Origin: JAAUTT01 sp963846585
Lineage (GTDB): Bacteria; Bacteroidota; Bacteroidia; Bacteroidales; JAAUTT01
DNA length: 64,000 bases
NCBI GenBank assembly: GCA_963846585.1
Contig: CAWJWO010000018.1
Location: forward strand, 186,001-250,000
Direction: 5' to 3'
Shown: positions 8,571 through 17,400 of the stretch, piece by piece
Layout: each line of letters starts with the position of its first letter
How positions within the stretch are numbered: position 1 is the stretch's first letter
Position numbers and translations under genes: made by a program
Notes under the pieces: generated by a model
The model's database searches: none
What the model was told of the DNA's origin: nothing
What the model saw: only the letters and a program-made list of their open reading frames with translations

Positions 8571-9260
8571 ATGAACCAGAAATTAAAAATATTGCTTGCA
8601 GAAGACGATGAGAACTTAGGCGTGCTTTTAAAAGAATACCTTCAGGCAAAAAATTATGAAACAGACTTGTTGCCGGATGGAGAAAAAGCATATAAAAGCT
8701 TTCAAAAAAATCTTTATAATCTGTGTATACTCGATGTAATGATGCCAATAAAAGACGGATTTAGCCTGGCTAAAGATATAAGGTTAATTAACAAGGATAT
8801 ACCTATAATTTTCCTTACGGCAAAAGCACTTAAAGAGGATGTTTTACAAGGTTTTAAGTTGGGTGGTGACGATTACATTACCAAACCCTTTAGCATGGAA
8901 GAACTAATTTTTCGGATCGAAGCAATTTTTCGCCGGACTAACGCTGAAAGCAAATTATCCAGTCAGGTTGTTTATAAATTGGGTAAATATACTTTTGATT
9001 TTCAGAAACAGACATTATCTTCTGAAAACAATACCCATAAATTAACTACTAAGGAATCGGAATTATTAAAACTTCTTTGCGATAACCTGAACGAAATTCT
9101 TGAACGCAACTATGCCCTTAAAACTATCTGGATTGACGATAGCTATTTCAATGCAAGGAGCATGGATGTTTACATAACCAAACTCAGAAAATATCTTAAA
9201 GATGAGCCTTCTGTTGAAATACTTAATGTTCACGGTAAGGGTTTTAAATTAATAATTTAA
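8571..9260 (+). CDS. rprY: Response regulator, OmpR/RprY family
   Basis: DNA-binding regulator paired with the upstream kinase. It has 229 residues. The receiver domain (about 5-120) has acidic residues Asp12-Asp13, phospho-acceptor Asp55 in CILDVMMP, Thr in FLTAKA and Lys in DDYITKPFS. A winged-helix trans_reg_C domain fills about 130-229 (TTKESELLKLL, YITKLRKYLKDEP, VHGKGFKL). apt follows after only 4 bp, so the two are probably cotranscribed. Confidence 0.92.
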   Translation: MNQKLKILLAEDDENLGVLLKEYLQAKNYETDLLPDGEKAYKSFQKNLYNLCILDVMMPIKDGFSLAKDIRLINKDIPIIFLTAKALKEDVLQGFKLGGDDYITKPFSMEELIFRIEAIFRRTNAESKLSSQVVYKLGKYTFDFQKQTLSSENNTHKLTTKESELLKLLCDNLNEILERNYALKTIWIDDSYFNARSMDVYITKLRKYLKDEPSVEILNVHGKGFKLII

Positions 9261-9264
9261 TAAT

Positions 9265-9789
9265 ATGGATAAATTAAAAGACAAAATCCGGTCAATTCCT
9301 GATTTCCCGGTTAAGAATGTCACATTTCGGGATATAACAACTTTGATACAGGATGCTGAGGCATTTAACGAAGCCTGTGACATTTTCTATGAACATTTCA
9401 AAAACCTTAAAGTTGATAAAATTGCAGGCATTGAAGCTCGTGGATTCGTGTTTGGTGCTGTTTTAGCCTATCGGTTAAAGGTTGGGTTTGTCCTGTTAAG
9501 AAAAAAAGGAAAGCTGCCTTATAAAACTATAAGTGAAAAGTATTCTTTGGAATATGGAACTGCCGAACTTGAAATTCATAAAGATGCAATAACCAAAGGT
9601 GAAAAAGTTGTTATTATTGATGACCTCATTGCTACCGGAGGTACTGTAGAAGCTGCAATCAGGTTAGTGGAAAGATTGGGAGGAGAGGTAGTCGAATGTG
9701 GCTTTATTATTGAATTACCGTTTTTAAAAGGACGAGAATTATTAAAAAACAGAAAAATATTTTCAATGATGTCATTCGAAGGGGAATAG
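9265..9789 (+). CDS. apt: Adenine phosphoribosyltransferase
   Basis: Converts adenine and PRPP to AMP in purine salvage. It has 174 residues, the usual length. The PRPP-binding loop is VVIIDDLIATGGTVEAA near residues 114-130, and GIEARGFVFGAVLAYRL is the conserved N-terminal block. It starts 4 bp after the rprY stop. It is the last chromosomal gene before the transposon left end at 10004. Confidence 0.95.
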   Translation: MDKLKDKIRSIPDFPVKNVTFRDITTLIQDAEAFNEACDIFYEHFKNLKVDKIAGIEARGFVFGAVLAYRLKVGFVLLRKKGKLPYKTISEKYSLEYGTAELEIHKDAITKGEKVVIIDDLIATGGTVEAAIRLVERLGGEVVECGFIIELPFLKGRELLKNRKIFSMMSFEGE

Positions 9790-9855
9790 TATTTTAGCCA
9801 CTTCTAAAATTAAATAATAAATATCTTTTTTATAAGTTAACTGTTTGATTTATAA

Positions 9856-9972
9856 AGTTCGTAGCCGAAGCTTGCGAAGATTAAAAATCATTTGTAGTGA
9901 CATGCTATGGCGTGTCACTACAAGTAAATGACTGATTTTTAAACGAGCGTAACGAAGGCTACGGACTTTAGA
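9856..9972. repeat. MITE-like or REP-like 117-bp imperfect palindrome
   Basis: The left arm starts aaagttcgtagcc and the right arm ends ggctacggacttt. The centre is TTGTAGTGACA / TGTCACTACAA around tgctatggcg, and the intermediate block attaaaaatca pairs with tgatttttaa. The whole piece can fold into a cruciform. It lies between apt and the transposon left end. Confidence 0.75.
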
Positions 9973-10003
9973 AACAAACACTATTACCAACTAATTAAAA
10001 ATG

Positions 10004-10049
10004 TGGCTATTTTTGCCCAACGCGCCAAAAATGTAAATTTAGCCAAAAT
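10004..10049 (+). repeat. Transposon left terminal inverted repeat
   Basis: Starts TGGCTATTTTTGCCCAA, continues GCGCCAAAAATGTAAA and ends TTAGCCAAAAT. It pairs with 20846-20891 with two mismatches (positions 18 and 35 of the repeat). Confidence 0.9.
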
Positions 10050-10129
10050 GACATTGTATTATAGCTACTTAGTTAATGAATTTTAAAATAAGAGGAGTAA
10101 ATTTTGATCCAAAAGAGTATTAATTAATA

Positions 10130-13100
10130 TTAAAGCTTCAGAATCTTTCTGATTAAAATACTATTATCCGATGTATTTATTTTAATGAAATATATACCCG
10201 GAGAAAGATTGCTCATATCAATTTCGGTAATACTATCTGTTACATTTGTTGAGTAAATTTCTACTCCGTTAACGTTATATATTAATATATTAGTATTATT
10301 AGGAGTAAATGGTAAAGATACATTCAACATATTAATAACCGGGACAGGATATAGTTTAACCTCAGAATTTTCTATCGTCATAACATTTGTTCCCGGATTA
10401 GCATCCTGGATTACAACGATAATCTGAGGATCAACACCAGTGCCTGAGACAAATACGGTGTCAGTTCGAGGCAGGCCATCAGGATTTGATGATGCTGTTA
10501 AAATAATTTCAGCTGTATCATTACCAGAATTAATATTAGGGACAAGCCAGTTATATTTCTCATTTATAGTCCAGTTAATGTTTGAAATAATTTTAAATTG
10601 TGCAGAGTTATTTTCAGAGGCATTAACAATAAATGTGTTTGAGGAAACTGATAATGTTGCAGGTGCTGCTTCCTGAGTTACAATGATTATCTGAGAGCCG
10701 ACGCCGGTACCTGAAACTACAATGGTGTCAGTTCTTATTTTAGCATCAGGATTGGCTGATGCTGTTAAAATAATTTCAGATGTATCATTACCTGAATTAA
10801 TATTAGGGACAAGCCAGTTATGTTTCTCATTTATAGTCCAATTAATGTTTGAAGTAATTTTAAATTGTGCAGAGTTATTTTCAGAGGCATTAACAATAAA
10901 TGTGTTTGAGGAAACTGATAATTTCGGAGCACCTGCAGCCTGAGTTATAAAAATAGTATCAGATTTAACACCATTTGCAAAAACTAGTATAGTGTCGATT
11001 CGTTGATTAGTGGAAGTATTATCAGCAGCAGAAAGAGTTATAATGGTTGTATCAGTGCCTGATGTAATGCCGGGTGTAAGCCATGTTTGTGTTTTACTAT
11101 TAGTTAAAGTCCATGTTTCATTGGAATAAACCTTAAAAGATATATGGTTATTGGCAAATGCGGAAATATCCAGGGTGTCTTTTGAAACAGATAAGGTTGC
11201 ATGCCCTGATGCCTGGGTAACAAATACGGTATCATTTGGAACACCCGTTCCGGAAACAGTTATTGTGTCGACCCTTGGATTAATAGTATTATTGGCTGAT
11301 GCTGTCAATATTATTGAGGAAATATCTGTACCTGATGTAACATTCGGTGTTAACCAATTATATTTACTACTGATATTCCAACCAATATTTGAATTTATTG
11401 TAAATGTTGCTTGACTATTTGATGAATAAGAAACATTTAAATTATTAGTCGATACTAATAATGATGCTGGTACTACATTCATTACAAAAGAATTGCTAAT
11501 TATAGTATCATTGTCAATAATTGCTTTACACGAAATACTATCTCCATTTAAAGGAATATAACTGTAAATTGTGCTATCTAAACCAACTTTTTTACCATTC
11601 ACAAACCATTGCAATGATGCAGGTTTATTAATAGAACCAGTTGCTGTGTAAGTAATTGTTGTACCTGTTGCTACAGTGTCATTCTTTGTAGAGACCTGCA
11701 CAATCGGTAAAATATTAAATCCATTCCATGGAGGGGCTGCTTTATATGGGCTTACCGAACTATATGGCACATATAAGTTATTGATATTATCCTCGTAGAA
11801 AGCAGAACTACCAACATTTCCTGTCAAGGGCGTAGGGTTTAGATCAACAATTGATGTAAATCCTGAAGCAAAAAAAGCATAATCTCCAATATAAGTAATC
11901 GAAGAAGGAATTGTTAATGATCCTGTAAATCCACAACCATAAAAAGCATCTCGTTCTATACTTGTAACCGAAGAGGGAATAATTAATGACCCTGTTAAAC
12001 CTGGACAATTATAAAATGCCCCACCCCCAATATAAGTAACTGAAGAAGGAATGGTTAAAGAACCTTTAAATCCTTCACAACCATCAAATGTCCAATCTTC
12101 GATATAAGTAATCGAAGAAGGAATGGATAAACTTGTAAAACTATAACAATTTGTAAAAGCACCCTTTCCAATATAAGTAACTGAAGAAGGGATAATTAAT
12201 GATCCTGTTAATCCGGAACAATTTGAAAAAGCATAATCTCCAATTGAATTAACATTTGTTGGGTAGGTTATGGATGTCAAGGATGTTTTTCCTCCATATC
12301 CGTATATGCGGAAGGCATATAAAGGGATTTCATTTAAATTATAGATAGTATCGTAATATTCTTTAAATGTGCCTGCTGTTCCTGTATATGCAGCAATAGT
12401 AACATTGCTCAAATTAAGTACTGCCAGATTTGGCATACTGTCTCTCATGGTTTTAAAGTCGCGTGCATCAATAGTTCCATCAATCTTTAGATTGGTTACT
12501 GTTGATAAATAAGCTTTTGCCACTGTATTTAATGTACCCGGTATAATAACTTTAGCAAGTCTTCCTGTAAGGTGCATAACAATAATATTACTGGTTACAG
12601 TAGTGTCTTTAAAACTAGCTATGCATTTAATTGAATCCCCTACTGCAGGAATATAACTGAATATAGTATCTCCCGTACCTACATTTTTCTCATTTACCTT
12701 CCATTGTAAGGTAGGAGTGGTACTGAAACAACTTACGTGGGTAGAATAAATAACTGATGAACCAGGCTTTAAGGTGTCACCACTCGATGAAATTGCAAAA
12801 ATCTTATCACTGGCAGTAATATTAAAACTATTCCATTGATTGGCAGATTTATATGTATTTATACTACCACACGGCACAATTAGGAATTTAATACTATCCC
12901 AGTCAAAAACACCCGAGCCAATAGCCTGCCCAGTCAATGGCACGGGGTTAGAGGTAACAATATTTCTTAATCCGGAACAACCAGAAAAAGCCTGCACACC
13001 AATATAAGTAACCGAAGATGGAATTGTTAACGATCCTGTAAACCTGTAACACCCCCAAAAAGCACTATTTCCAATATAAGTAACTGAAGAAGGAATGGTT

Positions 13101-13885
13101 AATGATCCTGTTAATCTGGAACACCATTGAAAAGCTTGTTCTCCAATATAAGTAACCGAAGAAGGTATGATTAAGGAACCTGTTAATCCAGAACAACCAA
13201 AAAAAGCCGATTCCCCTATATAAGTAACCGAAGATGGAATTATTAAACCTGTTAATCCGGAACAATCATAAAAAGCCTCCCATCCAATAGAAGTAACTGA
13301 TGAAGGTATGGTTAATGAACCTGTTAAACCTGAACAATCAGAAAAAACTCCCGCTCCAATAGAATTAATTGAAGAAGGAATGTTTAAGGTACCTGTTAAT
13401 CCAGTACAACCGGCAAAAGCACCCTCTCCAATATAAGTAATTGAAGAAGGAATGTTTAAGGAACCTGTTAATCCAGTACAACCGGTAAAAGCCTCACCTT
13501 CAATTGAAGTAATATTTGTAGGGAAGGTTATGGATGTCAATGATGTTTTGCCACCTGTCAGTTTATTGCAAAAAGCTCGTTGAGGAATTTCATTTGCAGC
13601 ATAAGTATCGCTATTTGCATCCTGCGTTCCAGCCGTTCCGGTATAGGCTGCAATAGTAGCGTCGGTTAAATTAAGAACAGCCAGCACCGGCATACTGTCT
13701 CTCATGGTTTTAAAGTCACGGGCATCAATTGTTCCTGTAACTGTAAGATTAGTAACCGTGTTTAAATACGCATAAGCCACTGTATATAATGTACCGGGAG
13801 TAACATTTGCCGTATCATAGACCTGTGCATTTAAGCCAGCCATGAAAAAAGCAAAAATTATGTGTATAGCAGTCTTTTTTATCAT
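10130..13885 (-). CDS. BspA-like leucine-rich repeat protein with four BACON domains and a T9SS sorting domain
   Basis: Exported surface protein of 1251 residues. Order: signal peptide (about 1-20); an LRR_5/BspA module; a second, related LRR module from about residue 440, opening with the same TIDARDFKTMRDSMP block; four BACON domains (about 820-1170); and a C-terminal type A sorting domain (EVKLYPVPVINMLNV ... SPGIYFIKI ... ILIRKILKL). LRR units of about 23 residues carry IPSSVTYIG and AFxGCSGLTG. The last two BACON repeats (about 10405-10945) are nearly identical, so they duplicated recently. Likely an adhesin or glycan binder at the cell surface. It is cargo of the transposon, and its upstream region carries an inverted-repeat-bounded segment. 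Confidence 0.88.
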   Translation of the reverse strand: MIKKTAIHIIFAFFMAGLNAQVYDTANVTPGTLYTVAYAYLNTVTNLTVTGTIDARDFKTMRDSMPVLAVLNLTDATIAAYTGTAGTQDANSDTYAANEIPQRAFCNKLTGGKTSLTSITFPTNITSIEGEAFTGCTGLTGSLNIPSSITYIGEGAFAGCTGLTGTLNIPSSINSIGAGVFSDCSGLTGSLTIPSSVTSIGWEAFYDCSGLTGLIIPSSVTYIGESAFFGCSGLTGSLIIPSSVTYIGEQAFQWCSRLTGSLTIPSSVTYIGNSAFWGCYRFTGSLTIPSSVTYIGVQAFSGCSGLRNIVTSNPVPLTGQAIGSGVFDWDSIKFLIVPCGSINTYKSANQWNSFNITASDKIFAISSSGDTLKPGSSVIYSTHVSCFSTTPTLQWKVNEKNVGTGDTIFSYIPAVGDSIKCIASFKDTTVTSNIIVMHLTGRLAKVIIPGTLNTVAKAYLSTVTNLKIDGTIDARDFKTMRDSMPNLAVLNLSNVTIAAYTGTAGTFKEYYDTIYNLNEIPLYAFRIYGYGGKTSLTSITYPTNVNSIGDYAFSNCSGLTGSLIIPSSVTYIGKGAFTNCYSFTSLSIPSSITYIEDWTFDGCEGFKGSLTIPSSVTYIGGGAFYNCPGLTGSLIIPSSVTSIERDAFYGCGFTGSLTIPSSITYIGDYAFFASGFTSIVDLNPTPLTGNVGSSAFYEDNINNLYVPYSSVSPYKAAPPWNGFNILPIVQVSTKNDTVATGTTITYTATGSINKPASLQWFVNGKKVGLDSTIYSYIPLNGDSISCKAIIDNDTIISNSFVMNVVPASLLVSTNNLNVSYSSNSQATFTINSNIGWNISSKYNWLTPNVTSGTDISSIILTASANNTINPRVDTITVSGTGVPNDTVFVTQASGHATLSVSKDTLDISAFANNHISFKVYSNETWTLTNSKTQTWLTPGITSGTDTTIITLSAADNTSTNQRIDTILVFANGVKSDTIFITQAAGAPKLSVSSNTFIVNASENNSAQFKITSNINWTINEKHNWLVPNINSGNDTSEIILTASANPDAKIRTDTIVVSGTGVGSQIIIVTQEAAPATLSVSSNTFIVNASENNSAQFKIISNINWTINEKYNWLVPNINSGNDTAEIILTASSNPDGLPRTDTVFVSGTGVDPQIIVVIQDANPGTNVMTIENSEVKLYPVPVINMLNVSLPFTPNNTNILIYNVNGVEIYSTNVTDSITEIDMSNLSPGIYFIKINTSDNSILIRKILKL

Positions 13886-14433
13886 TTAGGATTTGTATAG
13901 GAACATAATAATTTTTGATTGGGTTTCTTTTATTGGATTGAAAATAGGGAGGCTTACCAATAAAATGTTAGACAAACATAAATTATTTAATTATTTAATG
14001 CAAATGAATATTGATTAGCAATAATATATTGTTGATCAATTTTATTATTTATATGATGGTTGTAAGTATGGATCGGGGCCTAAAATAAGATAGGATGGCT
14101 TAAAACATAGTCATTCAATTATATAAGCCTAATATTACCGTTATAAATTATTATACAACACAAATTCAATGAATTACAGTTTTACACCTGTTTTCTAAGA
14201 ATAAAAATATTTGTGACAGGTACTTGATCAAATAGAATAAAAGGTACTTTGAATTATGGTATGCTATTAGTAAACAATAATATCCGTACTTTGACGTCAT
14301 TTTAATACAGTTTCGCATTGTACCGGAAAAGGTACGTTTTCCGGTACTATTCTAAGATTAAAGATATTATAATCAATTTGCTTAATATGTGACTTTTACG
14401 TATTGCTATCTTATTTTAGGCCCGCATCCGGTC
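13886..14433. other. AT-rich upstream region of the LRR gene with an inverted-repeat-bounded segment
   Basis: No convincing gene. Holds about 170 bp of AT-rich DNA next to the LRR gene start, then a segment of about 312 bp between long inverted repeats (see 14058-14441). Confidence 0.7.
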
Positions 14434-14441
14434 TTACAACC
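14058..14441. mobile_element. 384-bp segment between long inverted repeats: candidate invertible promoter or nested MITE
   Basis: The inner arms are an exact 18-bp pair, GGGCCTAAAATAAGATAG at 14076-14093 and its reverse complement at 14406-14423. Similarity continues outward to GGTTGTAAG (14058-14066) and CTTACAACC (14433-14441), giving arms of about 36 bp. Between them lie about 312 noncoding bases with a perfect 11-bp stem (14320-14347) and a promoter-like TTG-N18-TACTTTG (14224-14251) pointing away from the LRR gene. The right arm supplies the stop codon of the adhesin gene ending at 14434. Serine-recombinase gene 17401-18051 is in the same transposon. Inversion is inference. Confidence 0.6.
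14320..14347. repeat. Perfect 11-bp stem-loop inside the inverted-repeat segment
   Basis: GTACCGGAAAA and TTTTCCGGTAC around a 6-nt loop (GGTACG). Could be a terminator-like hairpin or a protein-binding dyad. Noncoding context. Confidence 0.75.
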
Positions 14442-15105
14442 CATTATATGTTGATTGATCTGTGCCATTTGAATATACTACAGTATAAGGTGGAGTACCC
14501 CCTGTAATATTAACAGTAAGATCTGTGCTACTTCCACTTGTAATTGATGTTGGATCAGCTGAAATAGTCACTCCTGTTGGTCCTTCACAATTATTACCTT
14601 CATTAAAACTAACAGCGTCTGTTAGAGGAGTATTACCAAAAGAAGGTAATGCAAGTATCTTTACATGAAACATAGTTACAGCAGTGGAAACAAGTTGTAC
14701 AGAACCTCCATGAATTGGAACTCCTAAAACTCCATTATTTACTGCTGGGATTGGTGTATTAAATCCTGATGAAAAAGGGCCTGATGTTGGGAGAGTTACT
14801 AATATTTTACTTGCATTATTTGTAAAATAAGTGGTATTATTATAATTCATTTGAACATCTTCATCAGTCACAACAGCATCACCACTAACCTGAACATCAT
14901 ATTCCAGATAAAATTTATTGGAAGCATCTACACTGGTTACAAAATTAGCCATTGTGTATATAATACTTGTAGTGTTGGTAGTAGTTTGTGCATTGACTAA
15001 ATTGAACCCAATAGATAAAAATGGTTGTAAAAATAATAATATAACACATTTATAGCTAACAAGATAAAATTTTTTTAATTTCGGATAATTTAATTTATAT
15101 ATCAT
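14434..15105 (-). pseudogene. Truncated adhesin with the start of an SprB-like repeat
   Basis: 223 residues from the ATG at 15105, with a hydrophobic stretch near residues 20-36 that looks like a signal peptide (ends FNLVNAQ). A domain of about 140 residues follows (YDVQVSGDAVV ... FNEGNNCEGP), then the beginning of an SprB/PKD-type repeat (VTISADPTSITSGSSTDLTV ... GGTPPYTVVYSNGT) that stops abruptly. Proteins of this kind normally carry more repeats and a T9SS tail. The last residues STYNGL and the stop codon are read from the right arm of the inverted repeat ending at 14441, so the gene was probably cut when that segment arrived. The missing part is not on the other side of the segment. Confidence 0.6.
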
Positions 15106-15355
15106 ATTAAAATAAATTTAAAAATATCAAAATAATAAGTTAAAGTATTATATTCCATAATTCTAAATATGGTTATTACAACCCTTTGCTATTTATCAAT
15201 CATGTGAAGGATTTGTTACTAATAAATTTTGATCGAATTAGTAATAAGCTGTTATTTAAATTGTTTTTTATGAAAATAGAATAATACATTAAGAATACTT
15301 AGAGTAAAATTTATCCCAAAAACATTACTTAGAATATATTGTACATTCGGTTAAA

Positions 15356-16114
15356 TCATTGTTTAAGTCTTTGTTGAACTTTTAATTGTTCTTTTTTATG
15401 AATATCATTCATCAATGAATCATGTTGTGACCAAGTCATACTGGGTCCTGACGGAGGTAATACCCGTGGCGGTTCCACGTATGGTGGTACGTTAAGTCCT
15501 TTTCGGCTTCTTAAATAACTATAGCAATTAGCATTGTTGCCAAAATCCATATCAAAACCACCTGGGTGACCATTTATTATAATTACATTATCACCGCTAG
15601 ACCCCGTCTCATTAAAGCCATCCAATATTAAAAGGTTACTGTTGTCAATTGATTTCTTTGGTAAGTATTTTTTAAGGTTAGAGGTTGCTTTACAAAAGAA
15701 AATTCCAATTGAGTCTTTACTTTTGATTGTACCACACCAAGGCATCTCATATTGTCCTGTATAAAATAAAACTTTTATTGTTTTATTGGAAATATTTCCC
15801 TTAAATACCCTTCTAACATCAGTAATGTAATAAGCTATTCCAGGTATGCGAAGTGAATCATTTGACGAACAATAATATTTTAATACACCTTCAAAAACTA
15901 TATCAGAATTATTCAGGGTATTCTCGCGTTGAATACTGTCAAAATTTATCCGACTATAGCCATTATAGTGAACAAAAAATTTTGGCCATTTATTATTATC
16001 ATCGGCAGCTTGTCCCGAAGTCTTAATTTGTGGGGTATTTTGCGGAAACATATTACACAAACATATAATTAGTAAGCTAAACCCGATGAAAGATATTTGT
16101 ATTAATTTTTGCAT
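15356..16114 (-). CDS. Exported protein of unknown function
   Basis: 252 residues from ATG 16114 (MQKLIQISFIGFSLLIICL), which gives a clean signal peptide; an in-frame ATG at 16144 adds ten charged residues in front. The mature part includes SDIVFEGVLKYYCSS, a DVRRVFKGN segment and SIGIFFCKATSN. It resembles small Bacteroidota exported proteins that contain a module with an 'F(E)G-V ... D-V-F-K-G-N' pattern. The C-terminus is proline- and lysine-rich with charged helix (HDSLMNDIHKKEQLKVQQRLKQ). No catalytic motif recognised. It lies between the fibre-like gene and the truncated adhesin within the transposon, all on the same strand. Confidence 0.6.
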   Translation of the reverse strand: MQKLIQISFIGFSLLIICLCNMFPQNTPQIKTSGQAADDNNKWPKFFVHYNGYSRINFDSIQRENTLNNSDIVFEGVLKYYCSSNDSLRIPGIAYYITDVRRVFKGNISNKTIKVLFYTGQYEMPWCGTIKSKDSIGIFFCKATSNLKKYLPKKSIDNSNLLILDGFNETGSSGDNVIIINGHPGGFDMDFGNNANCYSYLRSRKGLNVPPYVEPPRVLPPSGPSMTWSQHDSLMNDIHKKEQLKVQQRLKQ

Positions 16115-16165
16115 ATCCTTACTTTTTTTAAATTTTATGAACATTTTTGCATCAAGAATGTCAGT

Positions 16166-17086
16166 TTACTTTTTCTGTAAAACTGTAACTGCAGCCTGCA
16201 AACTGGTTATAGTGTTCTGCATACTGGTAACAGTTGCCTGTAGACTGTTATTAGATGTTTGTAATTTTGTAACTGAAGCTTGAAGATTTGTATTTGATGT
16301 CTGTAAACTTGTGATAGTAGTTTGTAAATTGGTAATAACTGTTTGCTGTGTTTTTACTGCCTCGACTATTACGGGGATAACACCTTGATAATCTATACTT
16401 TGAATTCCTGTTTTATCTGTGAAAATAAGCTGAGGCAAGATTTTGCCAAGATTTTGTGAAATAAAACCAATTTGGGTTCGGTTTATCAATGATGTATCTA
16501 ATTTAGCATTTGATAATGAATTTATACTTGATTTAAATTTGTAGGTCACACCTTGTAATTGTAACAATGAGGGCAATGCTCCTGTCAAATTTTGAATATT
16601 AGTTTTAAGTGTTGAATCAGATGCAGTGATATATTTTCCTGCTCGCATCGTTCCAACACCCAAATCTAATGGATAATATGGAGATTGTCCAATTCCAAGT
16701 TCACCACTTGAATTTAATTGCATTAACAGATATATATTTTGGTCATGATTAATCGCTCCAGGAGTATACAGCCATTGAAATAACGGATCAGAAGTTGTAT
16801 TCTTAGTATCAATTCTAAATGTAGCACCGCTATAATAAGTATTTTTATTTTTGTTTATTAAATTAACATCTAAATCCAGCAAAGGAGTAGTAGTTCCTGT
16901 ATTTTCTGTCATCAGCCCCATTGGAATTGTTGAATTTGAGATTTGAATATTTCCATTTACATCAAGTTGGCTGGTTGGAGCAGTTTGATTAATACCCACA
17001 TAATTGTTAGAAATAACATTGATCTGGGCATGAGAGTATAAAAGCGGAAAAAAGGTTAAAACAATTAAAAAATTAATTTTTTTTAT
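16166..17086 (-). CDS. Tail-fibre-like protein with S74 (endosialidase chaperone) domain; start codon appears to be ATA
   Basis: 306 residues if read from ATA at 17084-17086. From there KKINFLIVLTFFPLLYSHAQ is a textbook signal peptide, followed by QINVISNNYVGINQTAPTSQ. The next ordinary start is GTG at 16999, which would remove the signal peptide. An in-frame stop precedes the ATA region. The middle has a DVNGNIQI fibre-type repeat. Residues about 180-265 match the S74 intramolecular chaperone (SDSTLKTNIQ, GVTYKFK, IGFISQNLGKILPQLI, IDYQGVIPVIVEAVK). The C-terminus is a long coiled coil with T-xxLQ repeats. Probably a surface-exposed trimeric fibre. ATA may be a start-codon mutation or a rare start. 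Confidence 0.7.
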   Translation of the reverse strand: MKKINFLIVLTFFPLLYSHAQINVISNNYVGINQTAPTSQLDVNGNIQISNSTIPMGLMTENTGTTTPLLDLDVNLINKNKNTYYSGATFRIDTKNTTSDPLFQWLYTPGAINHDQNIYLLMQLNSSGELGIGQSPYYPLDLGVGTMRAGKYITASDSTLKTNIQNLTGALPSLLQLQGVTYKFKSSINSLSNAKLDTSLINRTQIGFISQNLGKILPQLIFTDKTGIQSIDYQGVIPVIVEAVKTQQTVITNLQTTITSLQTSNTNLQASVTKLQTSNNSLQATVTSMQNTITSLQAAVTVLQKK

Positions 17087-17400
17087 AGGATTTAGTTTTG
17101 GTTATTTAAATAATTAATTTATAGGTCTATATATAAAGTATAGATATTCAAATTAAAGTGATTTATAATTCAAAAAATTCCATTAAACAGCTTCAATATT
17201 AGGATTAACTTAATAAACATATATTCTTTATAACATTTACCAAACAAATATATTAAATGGTTTTTAAAAACAAAATTTTATTTGCATTATTTTGATATAT
17301 ATATCAGATATATACAAAATAGTGATATTGCAACCACGTTTTACTATAACGCATATCAAAATAACCAAACGTTAATTATTTTAATTTTTTTAATAAACAT
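17087..17400. other. AT-rich gap between tnpR and the fibre gene
   Basis: About 310 bases, very AT-rich, with no reading frame that looks coding and no strong dyad. It probably holds the 5' region of the fibre gene. Confidence 0.5.

Noticed and set aside
10440..11414. Plus-strand open frames across the BACON region
   Set aside because: They mirror the minus-strand BACON repeats and have no recognisable protein features; shadow frames.
13065..13265. Additional small gene inside the LRR coding region
   Set aside because: It is on the same strand in another frame of a strongly coding LRR region and reads as a repeat-driven shadow.
14058..14441. Complete insertion sequence
   Set aside because: The interval holds no transposase-sized reading frame; at most it is a MITE or an invertible segment.
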